Origin: VAZQ01 sp036502925
GTDB taxonomy: Bacteria > Pseudomonadota > Alphaproteobacteria > Rhizobiales > Xanthobacteraceae
Length of the DNA stretch: 11,166 nt
Direction: 5' to 3'
NCBI GenBank assembly: GCA_036502925.1
Contig: DASXXS010000017.1
Span: forward strand, 1-11,166
Every line of letters starts with the position of its first letter. Position 1 is the first letter of the stretch. The notes under the pieces are model-generated. The model saw only the letters and a list, made by a program, of their open reading frames with translations. It was not told the origin of the DNA and made no database searches. The position numbers were made by a program, and so were the translations under genes. Of the stretch, positions 1 to 6,129 are shown piece after piece.

Positions 1-120
1 GTCACGGCTATCGTCAATGGCCGCAACCCGCCGCAGCTGACAGCCAAGAAGCTGATGCGGTTATCTCCGCATCTACCGATCGATTGGGCGGAACAGCGAA
101 AGGTCCTCGGCTTCTCCTGA
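1..120 (+). CDS. Large serine recombinase, C-terminal fragment (partial at left edge)
   Basis: Frame 1 is open from the first base and stops at TGA 118-120, giving the last 39 residues of a protein whose start lies outside the window. The fragment contains PPQLTAKKLMR and LPIDWAEQRKVLGFS. This matches the pattern PPxLTAxxLMR...LPxDWxxQxxxLGF that I recall as the extreme C-terminus of alphaproteobacterial Pin-like large serine recombinases, which carry a resolvase domain followed by a zinc-ribbon and coiled-coil tail. Such enzymes cut and rejoin DNA at attachment sites to integrate or excise phages and islands. The catalytic serine domain is not visible, so activity cannot be judged. The gene runs toward the 3' end of the tRNA-Gln gene 248 bp away, an arrangement common at the ends of integrated elements. 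The assignment rests on 39 residues only. Confidence 0.72.
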   Translation, partial: VTAIVNGRNPPQLTAKKLMRLSPHLPIDWAEQRKVLGFS

Positions 121-367
121 GACAGATGCGCCGAATTTAGCACGACCGGGTGCGCAAATCTGTTGTTCGCGCCGCACGATCACAACAAAAAAGTAAACCA
201 CTGAATGCGGCCCGAGAGATATCCGCGGCGCACGCGGCGTGGATCGCGCACAGAATCGTCTCTTGCAAAATTTGCACTGCGCACGACGCTAAGAAATAGC
301 GTATTTTGCGCCGAAAAACGGGTTCGCAAAACGACAAAAAGACAATATATATCAAGTACTTAGTTGC
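121..367. other. Gene-free, AT-richer stretch between recombinase and tRNA-Gln
   Basis: I see no convincing gene here. Base composition is visibly richer in A and T than the rest of the window, with runs such as ACAAAAAGACAATATATATC near 333-353. It contains an imperfect palindrome at 304-331, a spaced inverted repeat TGTTGT/ACAACA (161-166 and 182-187) and the 8-bp palindrome AAGTACTT (354-361). The only open frame, about 72 codons on the minus strand, has no coding character. If the recombinase belongs to an element integrated next to the tRNA, the attachment core would be expected in this stretch or in the tRNA 3' end. No direct repeat of the tRNA 3' end is present inside the window. Confidence 0.6.
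304..331. repeat. Imperfect palindrome downstream of tRNA-Gln
   Basis: TTTTGCG (304-310) pairs with CGCAAAA (325-331). Inside, CCG (311-313) pairs with CGG (319-321) across an AAAAA loop, leaving a GTT bulge. It lies 37 bp beyond the 3' end of the minus-strand tRNA, so it could help end tRNA transcription. However, the run of U expected after a classical terminator stem is not there on either strand. A recombinase or regulator binding site is an alternative. Confidence 0.5.
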
Positions 368-442
368 TGGCTGGGGCGCCAGGATTCGAACCTGGGAATG
401 GCGGAATCAAAATCCGCTGCCTTACCACTTGGCTACGCCCCA
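368..442 (-). tRNA. tRNA-Gln (anticodon UUG)
   Basis: Read on the minus strand this is a complete 75-nt tRNA with encoded CCA. The acceptor arm TGGGGCG (442-436) pairs with CGCCCCA, followed by discriminator G (371) and CCA (370-368). The anticodon stem GCGGA/TCCGC encloses the 7-nt loop TTTTGAT, giving anticodon TTG for glutamine codons CAA and CAG. The T arm carries GGTTCGAATCC. All arms fold without mismatch in the parts checked, so the gene looks intact. Its 3' end points toward the recombinase fragment, and tRNA 3' ends are frequent integration targets. Confidence 0.96.
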
Positions 443-470
443 AAACGCTTCGCGTGCTTGAGCCGCGCAC

Positions 471-499
471 GGTATAGCGGCGAGGTTCGGCACGATCAA
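471..499 (-). promoter_or_regulatory. Sigma-70-like promoter of tRNA-Gln
   Basis: On the minus strand TTGATC (499-494) and TATACC (476-471) are separated by 17 bp, a near-consensus -35/-10 pair. The predicted start would lie about 20 bp upstream of the mature tRNA 5' end at 442, which fits a short trimmed leader. Nothing else is transcribed in this direction nearby. Confidence 0.65.
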
Positions 500-522
500 T
501 GCGTCCCGACATGCGTCCCGAT
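499..522. repeat. 12-bp tandem duplication
   Basis: ATGCGTCCCGAC (499-510) is followed directly by ATGCGTCCCGAT (511-522), 11 of 12 bases identical. It abuts the tRNA promoter and precedes the decayed dehydrogenase fragment. It looks like a simple slippage or duplication scar, with no sign of function. Confidence 0.6.
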
Positions 523-530
523 CCCGCAAC

Positions 531-632
531 CGCCGAGCGTGCCATGACCTGCCGGGCACCGCTTGGCGCCATCGCCGTTGCGCTCAAGCCTGCCACCGGT
601 TTCGCGCCGGCATCGGCCGCGGATCCTCTATG
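531..632 (+). pseudogene. Decayed copy of the 5' end of the acyl-CoA dehydrogenase gene
   Basis: This stretch aligns without gaps to 1322-1401, the start region of the downstream acyl-CoA dehydrogenase gene. By hand count 65 of 80 bases match over 531-610. The likeness continues to the shared CCTCTATG (625-632 against 1415-1422) after a one-base gap. It includes the start codon (ATG 544 matching ATG 1335) and about 13 bp upstream. The encoded start MTCRAPLGAIA...ALKPATGFAPA mirrors MTYRAPVADIA...ALKHATGFAPA. After about residue 30 the likeness ends and the reading frame runs on into the next gene without dehydrogenase sequence. It is best read as a remnant of a partial tandem duplication, not a working gene. 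Confidence 0.75.
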
Positions 633-753
633 TCGGGCGCCGTGCAAACGGTCGCGGCAACCGCCTCTTTTCTTCGCTCCGGGCGGGCCCCATTTGAACT
701 CAAGGCGAAGGAAGGGGACGCGACTGGGGGCTGGAATTGAGGCAGGCAACCCA

Positions 754-1155
754 ATGAATTTTCTCCCGGGCTCTTGGCCATTACCCGTCATGCTGCTCTT
801 GCTTTCAACCACCGCAATGCTCGGGGTCGACATCAGCCACGCGCGCGACAACGGCCAATGGGCGGACCGGCCGGAAAGTGTCCGTCAATGGTTCCAATCC
901 CTCAAGCAGCCCGACCACCCGCGCGTTTCCTGCTGCGGCGAGGCTGACGCCTACGAGGCCGACAGTTTCGAGGTCGAAGGGGACCATTACGTCGCGATCA
1001 TCACTGACGGCAGAGGCGTCCTCCCCAGCGGCACCCGCATTCCGGTGCCCAACGCCAAGATGAAATGGGACGCCGGCAACCCGACCGGGCACGGCATCAT
1101 CTTCATCGGCAATGCGGGGCAGGTTTACTGCTACGTCACACCAGGCGGAACATAA
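754..1155 (+). CDS. Small exported protein of unknown function with Cys-Cys motif
   Basis: The product is 133 residues. Residues 1-35 look like a Sec signal peptide: a hydrophobic core PVMLLLLSTTAMLGV and a likely cleavage site after SHA, leaving a mature periplasmic or secreted domain of about 98 residues. The mature part has WFQSLKQPDHPRVSCCGEAD with adjacent cysteines, then a beta-rich stretch (YVAIITDG, GTRIPVPNAKMKWD) and a C-terminal HGIIFIG...VYCYVTPGG with a third cysteine. I recall similar short hypothetical proteins in rhizobia but no characterised member. ATG 754 was chosen because it begins a proper signal peptide. The frame is open back to 499, but that extension consists of the dehydrogenase remnant and low-complexity sequence. 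Ribosome binding is weak (GGCAGG upstream). Function is not assigned; the cysteines could bind metal or form disulfides. Confidence 0.78.
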   Translation: MNFLPGSWPLPVMLLLLSTTAMLGVDISHARDNGQWADRPESVRQWFQSLKQPDHPRVSCCGEADAYEADSFEVEGDHYVAIITDGRGVLPSGTRIPVPNAKMKWDAGNPTGHGIIFIGNAGQVYCYVTPGGT

Positions 1156-1214
1156 ATTCGATCAACCGGCAGCGGATGGGCCTCGTCCACTGCGGGCGCG
1201 CCAAGCGGGCGCGG

Positions 1215-1242
1215 TTGACCTGACGCGCCCCGCCGCTAGATT
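1215..1242 (+). promoter_or_regulatory. Candidate sigma-70-like promoter for the acyl-CoA dehydrogenase operon
   Basis: TTGACC (1215-1220) and TAGATT (1237-1242) are separated by 16 bp in the 179-bp gap before the dehydrogenase gene. The leader would be about 85 nt. This is the best -35/-10 pair seen in the gap and could drive the whole six-gene plus-strand run. It is a pattern match only. Confidence 0.4.
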
Positions 1243-1334
1243 GGCTGCACTTTGGAGAACCGGCGTCGTCGCGGCGCAAAGCGGCCGCGCGCGGCGCTGT
1301 CCCCTCACCTGCCCGCTCGACCGCAGAGCATCCC

Positions 1335-3125
1335 ATGACCTACCGGGCGCCGGTCGCCGACATTGCCTTCGCGCTCAAGCATGCGACCGGATTCGCGCCG
1401 GCGCTGGCGGAAGGCCTCTATGGCGATCTCGCTGAAGACCTGGTCGATGCGGTGCTGGCCGAGGCCGGCCGGTTTGCGACCGGTGTGCTGGCGCCGCTCA
1501 ATTCGATAGGCGATCGCCACGGCACGCCGTTCCGCGACGGCATTGTCACCACGCCGCCGGGCTGGCGGCAGGCCTATCGGGATTGGGCGGCGGCGGGCTG
1601 GAACGGCCTGGCGGCGCCAGCCCAATGGGGCGGGCAGGATTTGCCGCAGGCCATCAACGCGGCCTGCCTGGAAATGTGGAACTCGGCCTGCATGGCCTTC
1701 GGCATCGGCCCGGTGCTGACCATGGCGGGGGTCGAAGCGCTCGTGCACCACGGCAACGATGCACTCAAGCGCCTCTATCTGCCCAAGCTCGTCTCCGGCG
1801 AATGGATGGGCACCATGCAGCTCACCGAGCCGCAGGCCGGCTCCGACGTGGGCGCGTTACGCACCAAGGCCGAGCGCGCCCCCGACGGCACCTATCGGAT
1901 CAGCGGGCAGAAGATTTTCATCACCTTTGGGGAGCATGATCTCACCGACAACATCATTCATCTGGTGCTGGCGCGGTTGCCGGACGCCCCGGCAGGCACG
2001 CGTGGCGTCTCGCTGTTCCTGGTGCCCAAATTTGCGGTCAACCCGGACGGCTCGCTCGGGCCCCGTAACGATGTGCGGGCCCATTCGGTCGAGCACAAGC
2101 TGGGCATTCACGCCTCGCCCACCTGCACCATGGTCTACGGCGACGGCGGCGGCGCGACCGGCTTCCTGGTCGGCGAGGAGAACCGCGGCATGGCCTGCAT
2201 GTTCACCATGATGAACCAGGCGCGGCTCGCGGTCGGGCTGCAAGGCGTCGCGATCGCCGAGCGCGCCGCCCAGCAGGCGCTCGCCTTTGCCCGCGAACGA
2301 AGACAGGGCCGCGCCTCCGGCGCAGCGGCGGGAGCCGGCGGCGGATCGAGCCCGATCATCGTCCACCCGGACGTCAAGCGCATGCTGCTGACCATGCGGG
2401 CGCTCACGCGTGCCGCGCGCGCCATCTGCTATGCGACGGCCGTGGCGCTCGACCGCGCTAAGCGCAGCGCCGACGCCGCGACCGGGCAGGCCGCGCATGA
2501 GCGCGCGTCACTGCTCACCCCCGCCGCCAAGGCCTTCTCCACCGATATCGGCTGCGAGGTCGCCTCGCTCGGCATCCAGGTCCACGGCGGCATGGGCTAT
2601 GTGGAGGAGACCGGCGCCGCCCAGCATTTCCGCGACGCCCGCATCGCGCCCATCTATGAGGGCACCAACGGCATCCAGGCCATCGATCTGGTGACCCGCA
2701 AGCTGCCGCTCGCCGGCGGCGCCACCGTCAACGCCTATATGGCCGAGCTGCGCCGCACCGTCGAGAGCATCAATGCCGCCAACGATCCGGCGTTCGGCTG
2801 GACCGGCGTTCGGCTGGAAGAAACGCTGCGCAGCCTGGAGCGCGCGACCCAATGGCTGCTGGCGCGACCGCAGCAGGACGCGGCGCTTGCCGGCGCCACT
2901 CCCTATCTGCGCCTGTTCGCCACCGCGGCGGGCGGCACGCTCCTGGCCGAGGAAGCGCTGGCGGCGATGCGGCTGCCGGCCGAAGCCGCGGCGAATCCGG
3001 CAGAGCGCATCGCCATCGCCCGGTTCTTTGCCGAGCACGTTGCGGTGCAGGCGCGCGGTCTCGAGCGCGCGGTGATCGAGGGCGCCGACAGCGTCACCGA
3101 TGCCGATGCGGCGCTCGCGGGCTAA
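1335..3125 (+). CDS. Acyl-CoA dehydrogenase, DmdC-like (long form)
   Basis: This 596-residue FAD enzyme should oxidise an acyl-CoA to its 2,3-enoyl-CoA and pass electrons to electron-transfer flavoprotein in the cytoplasm. The long form with an extra N-terminal segment (YRAPVADIAFAL, residues 3-14) and an extra C-terminal helical domain is typical of the group that includes 3-methylmercaptopropionyl-CoA dehydrogenase DmdC. The flavin-binding signature MQLTEPQAGSDVG lies at 161-173. The catalytic base is the glutamate of IYEGTNGIQA (E442), preceded by QVHGGMGYVEE. A Gly/Ala-rich loop around 326-339 is slightly longer than I expect. The true substrate cannot be read from sequence, and DmdC itself is only one possibility. 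No thiolase or hydratase gene lies beside it. It is followed after 58 bp by the amidohydrolase gene on the same strand. ATG 1335 begins the conserved N-terminal motif. Confidence 0.93.
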   Translation: MTYRAPVADIAFALKHATGFAPALAEGLYGDLAEDLVDAVLAEAGRFATGVLAPLNSIGDRHGTPFRDGIVTTPPGWRQAYRDWAAAGWNGLAAPAQWGGQDLPQAINAACLEMWNSACMAFGIGPVLTMAGVEALVHHGNDALKRLYLPKLVSGEWMGTMQLTEPQAGSDVGALRTKAERAPDGTYRISGQKIFITFGEHDLTDNIIHLVLARLPDAPAGTRGVSLFLVPKFAVNPDGSLGPRNDVRAHSVEHKLGIHASPTCTMVYGDGGGATGFLVGEENRGMACMFTMMNQARLAVGLQGVAIAERAAQQALAFARERRQGRASGAAAGAGGGSSPIIVHPDVKRMLLTMRALTRAARAICYATAVALDRAKRSADAATGQAAHERASLLTPAAKAFSTDIGCEVASLGIQVHGGMGYVEETGAAQHFRDARIAPIYEGTNGIQAIDLVTRKLPLAGGATVNAYMAELRRTVESINAANDPAFGWTGVRLEETLRSLERATQWLLARPQQDAALAGATPYLRLFATAAGGTLLAEEALAAMRLPAEAAANPAERIAIARFFAEHVAVQARGLERAVIEGADSVTDADAALAG

Positions 3126-3183
3126 AGTGGATTCCCGGCCCGCGCCCCTTTCCGCGTGCCTTGCAAACCAATAAGTGTCTGCC

Positions 3184-4113
3184 ATGTCCACCTTGTACGT
3201 CACCCATCCGGCCTGTCTCGATCACCTGACGCCGGCCGGCCATCCGGAGCGGCCCGATCGCTTGCGCGCCATCGAGCAGGCGCTCGAGCAGGAGCCGTTC
3301 CAGCATCTGGCGCGCATGGAGGCGCCGGCCGCCACCTTCGAGAGCATCGGGCTCTGCCACCCGCTCGATTATGTCACCGAGATCGAGGCGGCCACGCCGA
3401 AGCAGGGATTGGTGCGGCTCGACGCCGACACCACGATGTCGCCCGGCAGCTTCGAGGCGGCGCTGCGCGGGGCCGGCGGCGCCACGCTGGCGGTCGACGA
3501 GGTGATCGGCAAACGGGCCGCCAACGCGTTCGTGGCGGTGCGCCCGCCCGGCCACCACGCCGAAACCATGCGGCCGATGGGCTTCTGCCTGTTCAACAAT
3601 GCCGCGATCGCAGCGCGGCACGCGCAGAAACGGCACGGCCTCGAGCGGGTCGCGATCGTCGATTTCGACGTGCATCATGGCAACGGCTCGCAGGAGATTT
3701 TCTGGTCCGACCCGAGCGTGATGTATTGCTCAACCCACCAGATGCCGCTCTATCCGGGCACCGGGGCGGTGGGCGAGCGCGGCCGGCACAACACGATCGT
3801 CAACGCGCCGTTGCGCGCCGGCGACGGCGGCAAGGAGTTCCGCGTCGCGTTCGAGCAATCCATCCTGCCGCGGCTTCGGGATTTCCGGCCCGAGCTGATC
3901 GTGATATCGGCGGGCTTCGATGCCCATATGCGCGACCCGCTCGCCAACCTGAACCTCATCGAGCCGGATTTCGGCCGGGTGACGCAACAGATCATGGCGG
4001 TTGCCGACCAGAGCGCGCAGGGCCGCGTCGTCTCCGTGCTCGAGGGCGGCTACGATCTCGAAGCCCTGGCGCAGTCGGCGGCCGCCCATGTCACCGCGCT
4101 GATGCGGGGGTAG
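3184..4113 (+). CDS. Histone deacetylase-like amidohydrolase (HDAC superfamily)
   Basis: The 309-residue product is a zinc amidohydrolase of the HDAC/AcuC/acetylpolyamine amidohydrolase superfamily. Bacterial members remove acetyl groups from lysine side chains or small amines in the cytoplasm. All key residues are visible: RPPGHHAE (120-127) with the His-His pair, zinc ligands D162 and H164 in VDFDVHHGNG, zinc ligand D246 in ISAGFDAH, and the transition-state tyrosine Y290 in LEGGYD. The start STLYVTHPACLDHLTPAGHPE is typical of class II-like bacterial proteins. ATG 3184 was chosen over GTG 3175 because it opens the conserved N-terminus; neither has a clear ribosome binding site. It lies between the acyl-CoA dehydrogenase and xseB, an order familiar from Hyphomicrobiales. 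The substrate is unknown; reversal of protein acetylation, which acyl-CoA metabolism can influence, is a guess from context. Confidence 0.93.
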   Translation: MSTLYVTHPACLDHLTPAGHPERPDRLRAIEQALEQEPFQHLARMEAPAATFESIGLCHPLDYVTEIEAATPKQGLVRLDADTTMSPGSFEAALRGAGGATLAVDEVIGKRAANAFVAVRPPGHHAETMRPMGFCLFNNAAIAARHAQKRHGLERVAIVDFDVHHGNGSQEIFWSDPSVMYCSTHQMPLYPGTGAVGERGRHNTIVNAPLRAGDGGKEFRVAFEQSILPRLRDFRPELIVISAGFDAHMRDPLANLNLIEPDFGRVTQQIMAVADQSAQGRVVSVLEGGYDLEALAQSAAAHVTALMRG

Positions 4114-4151
4114 AATGGCGCCACCCGCAGGCGCCGCAACCGGAACCGACC

Positions 4152-4403
4152 ATGGCCGAGACCAGCAATTCCGACGTCACGCAGCTCACCTTCGAGCGGG
4201 CGATCGAGGAGCTCGAAACGATCGTCAAACGGCTCGAGGAGGGCAAGGTGCCGCTCGAGGAATCGGTCGCCATCTATGAGCGCGGCGAGCTGCTCAAGCG
4301 CCGTTGCGAGGATCTGCTGCGCCAGGCCGAGGCGCGGGTGGAAAAGATCACGCTCGATGCCGCCGGCAAGCCGACCGGCACCGAGCCGCTTGACGTCGAG
4401 TAA
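4152..4403 (+). CDS. xseB: Exodeoxyribonuclease VII small subunit
   Basis: The 83-residue product is the small subunit of exonuclease VII, which with XseA degrades single-stranded DNA into short oligonucleotides in the cytoplasm. Length and sequence fit the family: LTFERAIEELETIVKRLEEG, then VPLEESVAIYERGELLKRRCEDLL and LRQAEARVEKI form the two-helix coiled-coil hairpin that coats the large subunit. The tail after residue 70 is short and variable, as usual. It starts 38 bp after the amidohydrolase stop and was chosen at ATG 4152, just before the conserved segment. xseA is not in the window, which is normal since the two genes are generally unlinked. Confidence 0.95.
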   Translation: MAETSNSDVTQLTFERAIEELETIVKRLEEGKVPLEESVAIYERGELLKRRCEDLLRQAEARVEKITLDAAGKPTGTEPLDVE

Positions 4404-4459
4404 GCGGGAGGCAACCTGCAGGCTTCAACCCGGGGGCGCGCCACACCGGAGCAATCACG

Positions 4460-5377
4460 ATGAGCTTTTCTCTTGTGCCGGATCCGGCCCCCGGCGATGC
4501 GGCGGCCGCCGACGCCATCGATCTCGTGATCGTGCCGCGCAGCGTCGATCTCGGCGGCTTCGCGGTGCGCCGGGCGCTGCCCCATGTCCGGCGGCGCATG
4601 GTCGGACCCTTCATCTTCTTCGACCATTTCGGGCCGGTCGAGTTCCGCTCCGGGCAAGGCATCGACGTGCGGCCGCATCCGCATATCGGGCTCGCCACCG
4701 TCACGTTTCTGTTCGACGGCGAGATCGTGCATCGTGACAGTCTCGGCAGCGCCGCACCCATTCATCCCGGCGACGTCAACCTGATGACGGCCGGGCGCGG
4801 CATCGTGCATTCCGAGCGCACCGCGCCCGATCATCGCACCGAAGGCGAGCGCCTGCACGGCCTCCAACTTTGGCTGGCCATGCCGGCCGGGGACGAAGAG
4901 ATCGCCCCGACCTTCGCGCATCACGATCAAGCCGAGCTGCCGGTCGTTGCCGGCGACGGCAAGATCGTTCGGGTCGTCATCGGCAACTTGTATGGCAAGC
5001 GCTCGCCGGTGCCGACGCTCTGCGACACCATCTTCGGCGACGCCGCGCTCACGCCGGGCGCGGTGCTGCCGATCGACGCGCAGGCGCAAGAGCGGGCCCT
5101 TTACGTGGTCGCAGGTGAGATCGACATTGCCGGCGACCGGTTCGCGGCCGGCCGCCTCCTGGTGTTGCGGCCCGGCGATCCGATGACGGTGACGGCGGCG
5201 AGCGAGGCGCGCGTCATCCTGGTCGGCGGCGCCGCCATGGATGGGCCGCGTCATATCTGGTGGAACTTCGTGTCCTCGCGCAAGGAGCGGATCGAGCAGG
5301 CCAAGGCCGATTGGAAGCTCGGCCGCTTCGATACGGTGCCTGGCGACGAAGCCGAGTTCATCCCGTTGCCGGAGTGA
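4460..5377 (+). CDS. Pirin family protein (bicupin)
   Basis: The 305-residue product is a two-cupin pirin. The N-terminal cupin shows VGPFIFFDHFGP, then RPHPHIGLATVTFLFDGEIVHRDS and GRGIVHSERT. The expected iron ligands are all present: H73, H75, H117 and E119. The C-terminal cupin includes RALYVVAGEIDI and the end WWNFVSSRKERIEQAKADW is a family hallmark. Pirins bind Fe(II); some show quercetin 2,3-dioxygenase activity and others act as protein partners of metabolic enzymes, so the role here is open. ATG 4460 follows GGAG (4448-4451) at a good distance. The gene starts 56 bp after xseB and its TGA overlaps an in-frame upstream ATG of tlyA. In many relatives dxs occupies this slot between xseB and tlyA. 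Confidence 0.93.
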   Translation: MSFSLVPDPAPGDAAAADAIDLVIVPRSVDLGGFAVRRALPHVRRRMVGPFIFFDHFGPVEFRSGQGIDVRPHPHIGLATVTFLFDGEIVHRDSLGSAAPIHPGDVNLMTAGRGIVHSERTAPDHRTEGERLHGLQLWLAMPAGDEEIAPTFAHHDQAELPVVAGDGKIVRVVIGNLYGKRSPVPTLCDTIFGDAALTPGAVLPIDAQAQERALYVVAGEIDIAGDRFAAGRLLVLRPGDPMTVTAASEARVILVGGAAMDGPRHIWWNFVSSRKERIEQAKADWKLGRFDTVPGDEAEFIPLPE

Positions 5378-5397
5378 TGCCGCGCTGGCGCAAGATC

Positions 5398-6129
5398 ATG
5401 ACGGAACGCGTGCGCGTCGATCGGCTGCTGGTGGAGCGGGGACTGTTCGAAAGCCGTGCCAAGGCGCAGGCTGCGATCGAGGCCGGCCTGGTGGTGGCCG
5501 ACGAGACACCGGTCACCAAGGCTTCGCTTGAGCTGCCGGCCGACGCCGTCTTGCGCGCCGAGCCCGCCCATCCGTTCGTCTCGCGCGGCGGCGTGAAGCT
5601 TGCGGCGGCGCTCGATCACTTCGGCTTCGATCCGGCCGGCCGGATCTGTCTCGATGTCGGCGCCTCGACCGGCGGATTCACGCAGGTGCTGCTGGCGCGC
5701 GGCGCCAAGCGCGTCTATGCGGTCGATGTCGGGCGGGACCAATTGCATCGCAAGCTGCGCGAGCGCGGCGAGGTCGTGGTGCTCGAGGGCACCGACATCC
5801 GCGCGCTCGAGGCGAGCCGGCTCACGCCGCCGCCGGCCTTTGTGGCCGTCGATGTGAGCTTCATCTCGCTCAAGCTCGTTCTGCCGCCGGCGCTGGCGCT
5901 GGCGCGGCCGCCCGCACACCTCATCGCCCTGGTCAAACCGCAGTTCGAAGCCGGCCGCGCCCATGTCAAGAAGGGCATCGTCCGCGATGCCCGCATCCAC
6001 GCCGCCGTCGGCGAGGATCTGGTGCACACGGTCACGGCGCTCGGCTGGGGCGTGCTCGGCCTCATCGCCTCGCCGATCCTCGGCCGCGACGGCAACCGCG
6101 AATTCCTGCTCGGGGCCAAGCGTGATTGA
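5398..6129 (+). CDS. tlyA: TlyA family rRNA (cytidine-2'-O)-methyltransferase
   Basis: The product of about 243 residues joins an N-terminal S4 RNA-binding domain (VRVDRLLVERGLFESRAKAQ, residues 5-24 onward) to an FtsJ/RrmJ-type methyltransferase domain. TlyA methylates cytidine 2'-hydroxyls of 23S and, in some species, 16S rRNA using SAM, which affects capreomycin sensitivity. It is often misnamed hemolysin. Visible motifs are SRGGVKL with K67, SAM-binding DVGASTGGFT (86-95), VAVDVSFISLK with D152, and LVKPQFEAG with K180, matching a K-D-K core. The start is uncertain. ATG 5398 opens close to the S4 domain but lacks a ribosome binding site. ATG 5377 overlaps the pirin TGA (TGATG) and would allow translational coupling, adding seven residues. 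The stop overlaps the next gene's start by 8 bp. Confidence 0.92.
   Translation: MTERVRVDRLLVERGLFESRAKAQAAIEAGLVVADETPVTKASLELPADAVLRAEPAHPFVSRGGVKLAAALDHFGFDPAGRICLDVGASTGGFTQVLLARGAKRVYAVDVGRDQLHRKLRERGEVVVLEGTDIRALEASRLTPPPAFVAVDVSFISLKLVLPPALALARPPAHLIALVKPQFEAGRAHVKKGIVRDARIHAAVGEDLVHTVTALGWGVLGLIASPILGRDGNREFLLGAKRD

Noticed and set aside
499..753. An N-terminal extension of the small exported protein back to 499
   Set aside because: It would place 85 residues of dehydrogenase remnant and low-complexity sequence before a clean signal peptide. ATG 754 is the better start.
360..851. A 163-codon minus-strand frame spanning the tRNA
   Set aside because: It runs through the tRNA-Gln gene and its promoter and has no family resemblance.
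3156..4403. A 415-codon plus-strand frame covering the amidohydrolase and xseB
   Set aside because: It is out of frame with the amidohydrolase, rich in Arg, Gly and Ala without motifs, and only its last 83 codons are real (xseB). It is a GC-rich shadow.
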